From Clostridium sp. CAG:780 (lineage in GTDB: Bacteria > Bacillota > Clostridia > TANB77 > CAG-508), in contig HF994452.1 of the NCBI GenBank assembly GCA_000434195.1, forward strand, positions 1-64,000: a stretch of 64,000 bases of DNA, read 5' to 3'. Under the pieces are notes generated by a model. That model was not told the DNA's origin and ran no database searches. It saw only the letters and a program-made list of their open reading frames with translations. Positions 37,701 through 46,612 of this stretch are shown here, piece after piece. Position 1 is the stretch's first letter, and each line of letters opens with the position of its first letter. A program made the position numbers and the translations under genes.

Positions 37701-39313
37701 ATGGAGATTATATAAGAGAAGTAATTGTAAAGAACGAACAACCAACAGGAACAATTAAATTAGATAAAACTATTGCATTAAAAGAAGATGCAGATACATC
37801 TTTAATTGATACATCAGACTTATCTGGTATAGAATTTAAACTTTCAGCAAAAGAAAATATTATAGATATGGCAGATGGTAGTGTAATTTACAAAAAAGGA
37901 CAAGAGATTAAAAAATATAATCTTACTAAAGATGGAAAATTAACAATAACAAATCTTCCAATGGGAACTTATGAAATAGTTGAAACTAAAACATTAGATG
38001 GACTTGTTTTAAATACAACAAAATATGAAGTTAAGTTTGAGCAAAAAGATTTAACTACAAAGATATATGAAACAAAATTAGATATTTCAAATGATACAAC
38101 ATTAGTTGAATTTTCTAAAACTGATATTACTGGAGATAAAGAACTAATAGGAGCAAAACTTACAGTATTAGATAATGAAAATAATATTATAGATACATGG
38201 ACATCAACAGAAAAAACACATAAAATTGAAGGCTTAACAATAGGAAAAGAATACACACTAAAAGAAGAAATTGCTCCAGATGGTTATGTAGTTGCTACAA
38301 GTATTAAATTTACTATAAAAGATACAAATGAAATTCAAAAAGTAAATATGATTGATAAAATTGTTGAAATTAGCAAAGTTGATATAGCAGGAGATGAAAT
38401 CGAGGGTGCAACAATTCAAGTATTAGATAAAGACAATAAAGTAGTTGATGAATGGGTATCTGGTAAAGAACCACATAAAATCAAAAATTTAGTTGAAGGA
38501 GAAACTTATACATTACACGAAGAAATAGTTGCAGATTCTTATGTAAAAGCAACTGATGTTGAATTTATTGTAACAACAGATAAAGAAACACAAAAAGTAG
38601 TTATGATTGATAAATTAGTAGAAATAACTAAAACAGATATAACAAATGGAAATGAACTAGAGGGTGCAGAATTAGAAGTAACAGATGAAGATGGTAATAC
38701 AATAGATAAATGGACATCTACTAAAGAACATCATAAAGTAAAAGGTTTAGAGGAAGGTAAAACATATATCTTAAAAGAAACAACTGCTCCTTATGGGTAT
38801 GAAATTACTGAAGAAATAAAATTCACAGTAACAACTGACAAAGAAACTCAAAAAATAGAAATGAAAGATATGCCAATACTAAAAAATGTAAAGGTAATTA
38901 AGATTGATACTGAAACAAAAGAAGTTATTAAAGATAAATTCATATTTGCAATATACGAAGATCCAGAATGTACAAAACTTATTAAAGAGGTTAAATCTAA
39001 TTCAGAAGATGGAACAGCTTTATTTGAAGAATTAAGATATGGAACATATTACATTAAAGAAATAAAAGCACCAAAAGATTATGAATTATCAAACAAAATT
39101 GTTAAAGTTGAAATCAATGACAAAGGTATATTTGTAGATGATACACAAGTAGAAGAAACTGAAAATACAATAGAATTTACTTTTGAAAATAAAAAGATAG
39201 AAGTTCCTAAAACTGGAGTTGAAAGCAAAATAAAATTATTTGCTAGTGCAATAATTCTATCTTTACTAGGAATAACTTATATAATTAAGCGTAAACAAAA
39301 TAAAGATAAATAA
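34736..39313 (+). CDS. Thioester-domain, multi-Cna_B surface adhesin with sortase signal
   Basis: This 1525-residue surface protein is probably the element's mating-aggregation or host-binding adhesin. A signal peptide ends near residue 31 (VFAAS). An N-terminal thioester domain (about 35-300) contains FCAEHG (Cys) and TQQYIWEILGQ (Gln), the pair that can form an internal Cys-Gln thioester for covalent attachment. About eleven Cna_B/SpaA-like beta domains follow, each with a Lys-start strand (for example VIKKSEQG, VYKTDDYN, EISKVDIAG) and an E-containing end (KYVVEETQA, YYVKETNAPEGY, TYTLHEEI) that suit Lys-Asn isopeptide bonds. The C terminus has VPKTG, a hydrophobic span and KRKQNKDK. The class B sortase at 60758 is a candidate anchor enzyme. 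Three shorter units (about 1125-1380) are the most alike. Confidence 0.9.
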   Translation: MKVKKSNKMLATMMLILIIFSVIQPVFAASGSGTWSGGQYASGMKTTDNAGGTTGVLIRRLNNLNTGERRTVFCAEHGIDFKTGASYNGVYYTPTNSNIRKACKVAYLGWYKNNGGYTVDGGILASDMKWVKWDYVFTQQYIWEILGQSNATFINADEQQGYVDFKNRINNEIASIERRPSFNGNTITIQAGETKTINDSNGVLAEYGTIDNTKDGIRFVHQNGSNSMTISVDENTNLENYRISDNTFREWGMIKNGTEDNDTMVYFEFAAGVQNQLYCMSYNDPVTLNFSLAIETFGKLELQKLNTNGDLVNGAIFNVTGPNGYNQDITVTNGKITIDKLRKGIYTITEKSAPNGYLLNTQAYNVEVKVNQTATQAIVNNEPTGTIQVIKKSEQGDLIKGTIFKVIANENIKNVAGTKTYYTERQVIANITTDSNGLAEITNLPLGKYVVEETQATTGYLLDSTKHNVTLSYKGQTQKIVLESFEKIDTTPTGEIKVYKTDDYNNKLKGAEISLYAREDIKNVAGTRTWYKKGDLITKAITNDEGMVKFSDLYLGKYYVKETNAPEGYLLNTKEFDTELKYKDANTKVIYIDVNGIKDEEPTGTITIIKKDSETGSVPQGDATFNGAVYKVYANEDIYNKAKTKKFYSNGDLVATRTMNEKGETEDITNLPLGKYVVKEETAPIGYMLDKNTYNVELKYKDQYTKVITDTKTSLENVKKMGVHIFKSGIKENSGETPGLEGAEFTIKLNSAVERAYAQGYTYAEVWNGIDEDGNKVNVDSKRVAEAQVIAPSYETIKTDKDGNAYTQKNLPYGKYIVKETKTPTDYETAVDFTFSITDDESEIKEIAKKTKHLVVNNEQLETYIKLIKKDLKTGKLVTLNSTTFEIKATKDIYDRATKKILFKKGEAISQKIGNTTYTSFTTNADNIVVPDNSYNSKNDDKATITTPLKLPVGSYEITEIKVPTGFLQLESSVKFEIKNVKDYDTDKDGDYIREVIVKNEQPTGTIKLDKTIALKEDADTSLIDTSDLSGIEFKLSAKENIIDMADGSVIYKKGQEIKKYNLTKDGKLTITNLPMGTYEIVETKTLDGLVLNTTKYEVKFEQKDLTTKIYETKLDISNDTTLVEFSKTDITGDKELIGAKLTVLDNENNIIDTWTSTEKTHKIEGLTIGKEYTLKEEIAPDGYVVATSIKFTIKDTNEIQKVNMIDKIVEISKVDIAGDEIEGATIQVLDKDNKVVDEWVSGKEPHKIKNLVEGETYTLHEEIVADSYVKATDVEFIVTTDKETQKVVMIDKLVEITKTDITNGNELEGAELEVTDEDGNTIDKWTSTKEHHKVKGLEEGKTYILKETTAPYGYEITEEIKFTVTTDKETQKIEMKDMPILKNVKVIKIDTETKEVIKDKFIFAIYEDPECTKLIKEVKSNSEDGTALFEELRYGTYYIKEIKAPKDYELSNKIVKVEINDKGIFVDDTQVEETENTIEFTFENKKIEVPKTGVESKIKLFASAIILSLLGITYIIKRKQNKDK

Positions 39314-39322
39314 TAAATGACG

Positions 39323-39345
39323 GAGAGCTAGATTATTAGCTCTCT
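39323..39345 (+). terminator. hairpin after the adhesin gene
   Basis: GAGAGCTA (39323-39330) pairs perfectly with TAGCTCTC (39337-39344); the T-tract after it is weak. Confidence 0.6.
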
Positions 39346-39373
39346 TTAATTTGTTAAAAATGGGAGGTGTGAA

Positions 39374-39601
39374 ATGCCTAGAAGAAGAAACTTAAGAATG
39401 GAAACATATAACAAGTTAATAAGTATTGGAAAATCAACAGAAAAAGATATTTTAAATTTAAAAATAGAAGATTTAAAAGAAATAACGAAAGATCCTGATG
39501 TTTTGAATATTATTGCTTTACGAGAGTTTATTAAAGACCATAATACAATAGGGTATTTCAATTATCAAGAAACGAGAAAGGAGGAAACCGATGGCGAATA
39601 A
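39374..39601 (+). CDS. Small hypothetical protein preceding the methylase-helicase
   Basis: Seventy-five residues begin with basic PRRRNLRME and continue as an acidic helical protein (STEKDILNLKIEDLKEI). GGGAGG precedes ATG 39374, and the 3' end overlaps the start of the next gene by 11 bases, which implies translational coupling. No domain is recognised; small proteins of this kind commonly precede the big methylase-helicase in Tn1549-like elements. Confidence 0.65.
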   Translation: MPRRRNLRMETYNKLISIGKSTEKDILNLKIEDLKEITKDPDVLNIIALREFIKDHNTIGYFNYQETRKEETDGE

Positions 39602-42600
39602 ATATCAACTAATAAATGAAATGGCAAGTGAAACATTGAAAGAAATTACTCAAAATGGAGAAAGTTGGATTAAGTTTTTAAATACGGCGAGTAACAATTA
39701 CAAATATTCTTTTAATGAGCAAGTGTTAATATATGCTCAAAAACCAAATGCTACTGCTTGTGCAGATATAGAAACTTGGAATAAAAAATTACGAAGATGG
39801 GTTAATAAGGGTGCAAAAGGTATTGCCTTATTATCAATGGAAAATGGCAGAAATGTATTAAGACATGTTTTTGATATTTCAGATACACATAGTGGTATAA
39901 ATAAAGATTTTAAGTTATGGGAAATAAAACCTTCTTATGAAAATGGAATTATAGAAACATTAGAAAATAGTTTTGGAAATTTAGAAGTTAAATCTAATTT
40001 AGCAGAAGCAATATATTCAGCATCTATAAATTTAGTTGAAGATAATTATCAAGATTATTTAGTTGATTTAAAAGAAGTTTTAGATGGTAGCTTATTAGAG
40101 GGAATGCAAGATATAGATTTAGAGGGAAACTTTATTGTATTACTTGCAAAATCAATATCATATATGGCAATGAAAAGATGTGGCATTGATCCAACAGAAC
40201 ATTTTAATGTATCGGATTTTGAAATGATTAGTAGTTTTAATAATAAAAGAGTTGTTTCAAGATTAGGTGCAGCAATAAGTGATATTGCAGAACAAGAATT
40301 AAGAGAAATCTATTCTAGTGTTATAAATTATGAAAAAAATTATAAATTAACAAATCGTACATTTGTTAATAATGAAAAAATAAATTATCATAATAATGAA
40401 GAAAAAAATAATGAAGGGAGAAATGATTATGATAGAATTAACATACAATCAAATGGGAGATTACCAAATACCACAAGTAGCATTACCAAAAACGAAGAAA
40501 ATGGCACAGGGGAGATTCTCAAGAATGAGGGAGAAATTCCTAAAAGAACACAAAAGAGGGTTATACGAGGAATTAATGTTAGATGGCAAGATGGAAGAAC
40601 ATTTAGGAGAAATAGAGCAAACAGCCCAAAAGAGAATGAAACAGATAATAACAAGTCTAGCAGAGAAGAATCAAATAACAGAGGAAATGAAAAGAGAGAA
40701 TCAAATGAGTTGGGTACAAGCAATGAACTCAATAAAGAACCAAGTCGAAGAAATGATAATGTCAGAGCTAATTTACAATTAAATCTTTTTGAAGATACCT
40801 ATGTACCACCAATTAAAGAGTTACCAAGTGTAGATACACAAATAAATAATATTCAAGCACAAGAAGAAGTAGAAAATACTTCTGCTTTTGAATTTACACA
40901 AAAGGTAATAGATGATGTTCTTTTAGAGGGTAGTCATTTTGCTGATGGAAAATTTAGAATTTATAGATTATTCCAAGAAAGTTATTCTACTGAAGATAAC
41001 ATTACTTTTCTTAAAAAAGAATATGGCGAGGGTGGTGGAGGTGTAAGAAATTACGAAAATTTAGACGAATGGCATAATGCAAAAGGGATTAGACTAACAT
41101 TCGGACTAAAAGAAAATGCACCAGAAACTTTGATAACATGGAGTAAGGTTGAAAAAAGAATAAAAGAATTAGTAAATGCTGATATTTATCTTAATAGTAA
41201 TGAAAAAGAAGAATATCAAAAATGGCTTAATGAGGAATATGAAAATCAAAAATGGATGTATGATGCAAGAATAAATACAGATCAAAAACAAGTAGCTATT
41301 GATGAAGAAAATCAAGATATTCAAAATATAGAAAAGAATTATAAATTATCTAATGGCAATTATTTTCACTTCCATACTAATGATGAGGGGTATTATTATG
41401 CGATTTATAATAACTTTGGAACAGAAATAGATGGTGGATTGCTAGAATATTCCGAAATAGATAATACAAAACAATCTGAACTAGATATAAGAAAAAGACT
41501 TGCTGAATTTACAGACATAGAAGAATTAGCAAATGAAAATCTAAGAGAAGTAAGTCAAGAATTTATTGATGCTTTAGAATCTGGAGCTATTGCAGAAGAG
41601 GTTGGAAATGCTGTTTTAGAAAAAGTAGAAAATGACACAATAAATGCAATAGACGAGTTAAAAGCAATTGGACAAGCACAAAAAGTAATCAATTTATTTA
41701 AAGCCAGAGAAGAAAATGGAAAGCCACTTAATAGAGATGAATATTATAAAAATCAAGAAAAAATAAACTATCATATTGATAACAATTCTTTAGGAGAGGG
41801 AACTCAAAAAGAAAAAGTAAGAAAAAATATAGAGGCAATAAAACTTTTACATAAGTTAGAAGATGAAAATAGACTAGCAAATAAAGAAGAACAAGAAATT
41901 TTATCGAAATATGTTGGTTGGGGTGGACTTCCAGATGTATTTGATGAAAATAAAGATAACTGGAGTAAAGAATATAACGAGCTAAAAGAAATACTTACAG
42001 ATGAAGAATATAAGTCTGCAAGAGCTTCTACTTTAACTGCTTTTTATACACCACCAGTAGTTATAAATGCAATATATGACACTCTAAAAAGCATGGGTGT
42101 TGAACAAGCAAATATTCTTGAACCAAGTTGTGGTACAGGAAATTTTTTAGGAATGTTGCCACAAGAAATGCAAAGCTCAAAACTATATGGAGTAGAACTT
42201 GATTCCATAAGTGGTAAGATAGCAAAACAATTATATCAAAAAGCAAATATTAAAGTTCAAGGTTATGAAAAAGCAGATTTACCAGACTCGTTTTTTGATA
42301 TAGCAATAGGAAATGTGCCATTTGGAGATTTCAAAGTTAATGATAAAAGATATGATAAAAATAATTTTCTAATACACGATTATTTCTTTGCTAAAACTTT
42401 AGATAAAGTTAGACCAGGAGGAGTAATTGCATTTATTACTTCAAAAGGAACAATGGATAAAGCAAGTCCAGAGGTTAGAAAGTATTTAGCACAAAGAGCA
42501 GACCTTTTAGGTGCTATTAGATTACCAGATAATACTTTTACAAAGAATGCAGGAACAAAAGTAACATCAGATATTATCTTCTTACAAAAAAGAGAAAATT

Positions 42601-45600
42601 TGACTGATATAATGCCAGATTGGGTATATCTTGATAGAGATGAAAACAATATTACAATGAATAAATATTTTGTAGATAATCCAGATATGATATTAGGAAA
42701 AATGGAAATGGTATCTACTGCTTATGGCTATGATTCAACTTGTAAAGCAGAAGAAGACACAAATTTAGAAGAACAATTAAATTATGCGATAACTAATATA
42801 CATGGAGAATTACAGAATAATAGTATTGAAAATGAAATTGAACAAGAAGACACATCAATACCTGCAATTCCAACTGTTAAGAATTATTCTTATGCAATAG
42901 TAGATGATAAATTGTATTTTAGAGAAAATTCAAAAATGATATTACAAGATGAGTTACCTTTAACGGCACAAAATAGAATAAAAGGCTTAATTTTGTTAAG
43001 AGAACAAGTAAGAGAACTAATTGATTTCCAAATGGAAGATTATTCAGATGAGAAAATTCATATTGCACAAGCAAAATTAAATGAATTATATGATAAATTT
43101 ACAAAAGAATATGGCTTAATAAATTCAAGAGCAAATGAAACGGCATTTTCTAATGATAGTAGTTATTTCTTATTATGCTCACTTGAAAAAATAGATGGAG
43201 AGGGTAAATTTGTAGGAAAAGCTGATATATTTAGTAAAAGAACTATAAAGGCTAAAAAGAAAGTATTACAAGTAGATACACCAGATGAAGCACTAATTTT
43301 ATCTATTCAAGATAAAGCAAAAGTTGATTTAGACTATATGCAGCAATTATGCAATATGGATAAAGAAGAAATAATAAATAGTTTAGAGGGTGTTATTTTT
43401 AGAGTTCCTGATTATGAAAATACAAACAATTGGGTAACTGCTGATGAATATTTATCTGGTAATGTTAGAGAAAAACTAAAAGTTGCAGAACAATTTGCAA
43501 AAGAAGATTCTAGTTTTAATATAAATGTTGAAAAATTAAAAGAGGTTATTCCAAAAGACCTTACTGCAAGTGAAATTGGAATTAAGTTAGGCTCAACATG
43601 GATACCTCCAGAAATCATTAGAAAGTTTATTTTTGAATTATTAGATACACCAAGTTATAACAGATGGGATATTCATGTTAAATATTCTAATATAACTGCT
43701 GAATGGTATATTGATGGAAAAAGTAATGATAGAAACAATGTAAAAGCATATACAACTTATGGTACATCAAGAATAAATGCATATAAAATAATAGAACAGA
43801 CACTTAATCTAAAAGATGTAAAAATATTTGATACATTTATAGATGATGAGGGCAGAAAACAAAGAGTATTAAACAGAAAAGAAACTGCAATAGCTTGTAG
43901 TAAACAAGACGCAATAAAAGAAGCATTCTTAAATTGGGTATGGGAAGATCCAGAAAGAAGAAATCATTTAGTAAGACTTTATAATGATAAATTTAATTGC
44001 ATAAGACCAAGAGAATATGATGGCTCTCATATAGGTTTTGTAGGAATGAATCCAGAGATAAAATTAAGGACACATCAACTTAATGCAGTAGCACATGTTT
44101 TATATGGTAATAACACATTATTAGCACATGAAGTAGGTGCAGGAAAGACTTTTGAGATGGTTGCAGCTGCAATGGAAAGTAAGCGTTTAGGCTTATGTAA
44201 TAAGTCTTTATTTGTAGTTCCAAATCATATTATAGAGCAGTTTGCAAGTGAGTTTTTGCAACTTTATCCAAGTGCCAATATTTTAGTTGCTACTAAAAAA
44301 GACTTTGAAACCAAAAATAGAAAGAAATTTTGTAGTAGGATAGCAACAGGAGAATTTGATGCAGTAATTATTGGACATTCACAATTTGAAAGAATACCAA
44401 TGTCAATAGAAAGACAAATTGCATCATTAGAAGAACAAATAAGTGATATTACAAAAGGAATTGCCTCTGAAAAATCAAACAGAGGAGAAAACTATACTAT
44501 TAAACAAATGGAGAAAACAAGAAAATCATTAGAAACTAGATTAGAGAAATTACATAAGGAAGAAAGAAAAGATGATGTTGTAACATTTGAAGAATTAGGT
44601 GTAGATAAATTATTTGTTGATGAAGCTCATAATTATAAGAATTTGTTTTTATATACGAAAATGCGTAATGTAGGTGGAATAGCACAAACTGAAGCACAAA
44701 AATCTTCCGACCTTTTTATGAAATGTAGATATTTAGATGAAATTACAGGAGGCAAAGGTTCTGTATTTGCTACTGGAACACCAGTAAGTAACTCAATGGC
44801 AGAACTTTATACAATGCAGAGATATTTACAATATTCTGGACTAAAAGAAAATAGTTTAGAACATTTTGATAATTGGGCAAGTACATTTGGAGAAACAGTT
44901 ACTGCAATAGAACTTGCACCAGAGGGTACAGGATATAGAGCAAAAACAAGATTTGCAAAATTTCACAATTTACCAGAGCTAATGTCTATGTTTAAAGAAG
45001 TAGCAGATATTCAAACTGCTGAAACATTAAATTTACCAACACCAGAATTTGAAAATATAAATGTAGTTGTAAAACCAAGTGAAATACAGCAAGAAATGGT
45101 TAAGGCTTTAGGAGAAAGAGCAGAGAAAATAAGGTCAGGAACAGTTGATGCAACAGAAGATAATATGCTTAAAATTACAAATGAGGGTAGAAAACTTGCA
45201 CTAGACCAACGACTTATGAATCCTTTATTACCAGATTCAGAAAGTAGTAAAGTAAATTCATGTGCAGAAAATGTTTATAGAATATGGAATGAAAATAGTG
45301 ATAAGAAATCAACGCAACTTGTATTTTGTGATTTATCAACACCAAAAGACTTAAAAGGCTATGAAAAAGAAGAATTTACAGATGTATATAATGAGTTAAA
45401 GAAAAAGCTAATTCAAAAAGGTATTCCACCTGATGAAATAGCTTTTATTCATGAGGCAGATAATGAGGTTAAAAAGAAAGAATTATTTAGTAAAGTAAGA
45501 AAAGGACAAGTTAGAGTGTTAATGGGTTCAACTCAAAAAATGGGTGCAGGTACTAATGTTCAAGATAAGTTAATTGCAACTCATCATTTAGATTGTGCAT

Positions 45601-46553
45601 GGAAACCTTCTGATTTGACTCAACGAAATGGAAGAATGATTAGACAGGGGAATGAAAACAAAAAAGTATATGTATATTCGTATGTTACTGAAAAGACATT
45701 TGATAGTTATATGTATCAATTAGTAGAGCAAAAGCAAAAATTCATTTCTCAAATAATGACATCAAAAACACCTGCAAGAACAATGGAAGATATTGATGAC
45801 AAAGCATTAACTTATGGAGAAATAAAAGCATTAGCAACAGGAAATCCTAAAATATTAGAAAAGACATCGTTAGATACTGATGTAGCAAAATTAAAACTAT
45901 TAAAACAAGAATTTATGAATCAAAAATATTCATTGCAAGATAAGATTATAAAATACTTTCCAGAAGAAATAGCAAGACTTAATAATAAAATTGGAGCAAT
46001 GGAAGAAGATATTATTAAATTACAAGAATACACTAGACCCAATGCAGATGGATTTTCTCCTATGAAAATAAATGGAATAACTTATACTGAAAAACAAGAG
46101 GCTGGAAAGAAACTATTAGAGAGTATTCAAAATTTAAAAAGTATTGAAACACGAGAAATAGGAGAATATAGAGGATTTACAATGGAGATGAGTTTCGATT
46201 CAATAACTAGAAATATTAGATTAAAACTAAAAAATAAATTTAGATATTCTATTGATTTAGGAACTGATGTAAATGGAAATATAACAAGAATAAATAATTG
46301 TTTAGAGAATATTGCAAAAGATATTCCTCACGAAAGAGATTTATTAGATAATACATATTTTCAATTAGAAAATGCAAAACAAGAATCTCAAAAGGAATTT
46401 CCTAAAGAACAAGAATTACAAGAAAAGTTACGAAAACTAGAAGAAATAAATGCAGAATTAAAAATAAATGAAAATGAACATGAAATGTTAGGAGATGAAA
46501 AGGAAGAAAAACAAGATAAATCTCCTGATAAAAATTCTCCAGAAAGATTGTAA
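39591..46553 (+). CDS. Giant N6-methylase / SNF2-type helicase fusion of conjugative elements
   Basis: This protein has 2320 residues. The N-terminal part (1-250) resembles ArdC/LtrC-like modules of these elements (YSFNEQVLIYAQKPNATA, WNKKLRRWVNKGAKGI). A low-complexity linker (about 265-390) is double-coded with TnpV. A YodL/LPD-like region with GGGGVRNYENLDEWH follows. The DNA methylase part (about 750-1000) has EPSCGTGNFLG (SAM site) and GNVPFGDF (catalytic NPPY-type motif, here NVPF). The helicase part (about 1480-2100) has HEVGAGKTFEM (Walker A), VDEAHNYKN (DEAH), ATGTPVSNSMAEL and the motif VI stretch QRNGRMIRQGNE. The C-terminal 200 residues are coiled coil. It probably protects and processes element DNA in transfer. 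AGGAGG lies before ATG 39591. Confidence 0.9.
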   Translation: MANKYQLINEMASETLKEITQNGESWIKFLNTASNNYKYSFNEQVLIYAQKPNATACADIETWNKKLRRWVNKGAKGIALLSMENGRNVLRHVFDISDTHSGINKDFKLWEIKPSYENGIIETLENSFGNLEVKSNLAEAIYSASINLVEDNYQDYLVDLKEVLDGSLLEGMQDIDLEGNFIVLLAKSISYMAMKRCGIDPTEHFNVSDFEMISSFNNKRVVSRLGAAISDIAEQELREIYSSVINYEKNYKLTNRTFVNNEKINYHNNEEKNNEGRNDYDRINIQSNGRLPNTTSSITKNEENGTGEILKNEGEIPKRTQKRVIRGINVRWQDGRTFRRNRANSPKENETDNNKSSREESNNRGNEKRESNELGTSNELNKEPSRRNDNVRANLQLNLFEDTYVPPIKELPSVDTQINNIQAQEEVENTSAFEFTQKVIDDVLLEGSHFADGKFRIYRLFQESYSTEDNITFLKKEYGEGGGGVRNYENLDEWHNAKGIRLTFGLKENAPETLITWSKVEKRIKELVNADIYLNSNEKEEYQKWLNEEYENQKWMYDARINTDQKQVAIDEENQDIQNIEKNYKLSNGNYFHFHTNDEGYYYAIYNNFGTEIDGGLLEYSEIDNTKQSELDIRKRLAEFTDIEELANENLREVSQEFIDALESGAIAEEVGNAVLEKVENDTINAIDELKAIGQAQKVINLFKAREENGKPLNRDEYYKNQEKINYHIDNNSLGEGTQKEKVRKNIEAIKLLHKLEDENRLANKEEQEILSKYVGWGGLPDVFDENKDNWSKEYNELKEILTDEEYKSARASTLTAFYTPPVVINAIYDTLKSMGVEQANILEPSCGTGNFLGMLPQEMQSSKLYGVELDSISGKIAKQLYQKANIKVQGYEKADLPDSFFDIAIGNVPFGDFKVNDKRYDKNNFLIHDYFFAKTLDKVRPGGVIAFITSKGTMDKASPEVRKYLAQRADLLGAIRLPDNTFTKNAGTKVTSDIIFLQKRENLTDIMPDWVYLDRDENNITMNKYFVDNPDMILGKMEMVSTAYGYDSTCKAEEDTNLEEQLNYAITNIHGELQNNSIENEIEQEDTSIPAIPTVKNYSYAIVDDKLYFRENSKMILQDELPLTAQNRIKGLILLREQVRELIDFQMEDYSDEKIHIAQAKLNELYDKFTKEYGLINSRANETAFSNDSSYFLLCSLEKIDGEGKFVGKADIFSKRTIKAKKKVLQVDTPDEALILSIQDKAKVDLDYMQQLCNMDKEEIINSLEGVIFRVPDYENTNNWVTADEYLSGNVREKLKVAEQFAKEDSSFNINVEKLKEVIPKDLTASEIGIKLGSTWIPPEIIRKFIFELLDTPSYNRWDIHVKYSNITAEWYIDGKSNDRNNVKAYTTYGTSRINAYKIIEQTLNLKDVKIFDTFIDDEGRKQRVLNRKETAIACSKQDAIKEAFLNWVWEDPERRNHLVRLYNDKFNCIRPREYDGSHIGFVGMNPEIKLRTHQLNAVAHVLYGNNTLLAHEVGAGKTFEMVAAAMESKRLGLCNKSLFVVPNHIIEQFASEFLQLYPSANILVATKKDFETKNRKKFCSRIATGEFDAVIIGHSQFERIPMSIERQIASLEEQISDITKGIASEKSNRGENYTIKQMEKTRKSLETRLEKLHKEERKDDVVTFEELGVDKLFVDEAHNYKNLFLYTKMRNVGGIAQTEAQKSSDLFMKCRYLDEITGGKGSVFATGTPVSNSMAELYTMQRYLQYSGLKENSLEHFDNWASTFGETVTAIELAPEGTGYRAKTRFAKFHNLPELMSMFKEVADIQTAETLNLPTPEFENINVVVKPSEIQQEMVKALGERAEKIRSGTVDATEDNMLKITNEGRKLALDQRLMNPLLPDSESSKVNSCAENVYRIWNENSDKKSTQLVFCDLSTPKDLKGYEKEEFTDVYNELKKKLIQKGIPPDEIAFIHEADNEVKKKELFSKVRKGQVRVLMGSTQKMGAGTNVQDKLIATHHLDCAWKPSDLTQRNGRMIRQGNENKKVYVYSYVTEKTFDSYMYQLVEQKQKFISQIMTSKTPARTMEDIDDKALTYGEIKALATGNPKILEKTSLDTDVAKLKLLKQEFMNQKYSLQDKIIKYFPEEIARLNNKIGAMEEDIIKLQEYTRPNADGFSPMKINGITYTEKQEAGKKLLESIQNLKSIETREIGEYRGFTMEMSFDSITRNIRLKLKNKFRYSIDLGTDVNGNITRINNCLENIAKDIPHERDLLDNTYFQLENAKQESQKEFPKEQELQEKLRKLEEINAELKINENEHEMLGDEKEEKQDKSPDKNSPERL
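40429..40782 (+). CDS. tnpV: TnpV-like protein nested in another frame of the methylase-helicase gene
   Basis: An ATG at 40429, eight bases after GGGAG (40416-40420), opens a 117-residue frame lying wholly inside the giant gene but in a different frame. Its product has the TnpV (PF14198-type) layout: IELTYNQMGDYQIPQVALP, then RFSRMREKFLKEHKRGLYEEL, LDGKMEEHLGEIEQTAQKRM, ITEEMKRENQMSWVQAMNSI and a hydrophobic-acidic end. In the main frame the same bases encode only a polar, low-complexity linker. That contrast argues the TnpV frame is the conserved one here. Role in transposition or regulation of the element is unknown. Confidence 0.8.
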   Translation: MIELTYNQMGDYQIPQVALPKTKKMAQGRFSRMREKFLKEHKRGLYEELMLDGKMEEHLGEIEQTAQKRMKQIITSLAEKNQITEEMKRENQMSWVQAMNSIKNQVEEMIMSELIYN

Positions 46554-46576
46554 AAAAATTAAATTTATGCTATAAT
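46548..46576 (+). promoter_or_regulatory. promoter of the erm gene
   Basis: TTGTAA (46548-46553), a 17-base spacer and TATAAT (46571-46576). The -35 overlaps the stop of the helicase gene. The leader is only about 30 bases, too short for a translational attenuator, so expression is probably constitutive. Confidence 0.6.
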
Positions 46577-46585
46577 GATTTCATC

Positions 46586-46600
46586 AAATAGTAATTTGTA
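46586..46600 (+). repeat. leader repeat AAATAGTAATTTGTA, copy 1 (before erm)
   Basis: The same 15 bases occur at 47646-47660 directly before the ABC-F Shine-Dalgarno. In both cases the start codon follows 13-15 bases later. Confidence 0.7.
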
Positions 46601-46612
46601 AAGGAGGTATTT

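Noticed and set aside
35600..39100. Repeated DNA in the adhesin gene as a CRISPR array or satellite
   Set aside because: The repeats are diverged protein domains (Cna_B type) of about 80-130 residues in one frame, not short identical repeats with spacers.
46554..46612. Erm leader peptide attenuator
   Set aside because: The predicted transcript leader is only about 30 bases and has no small open frame or alternate hairpins, so the usual macrolide-inducible attenuator is absent.
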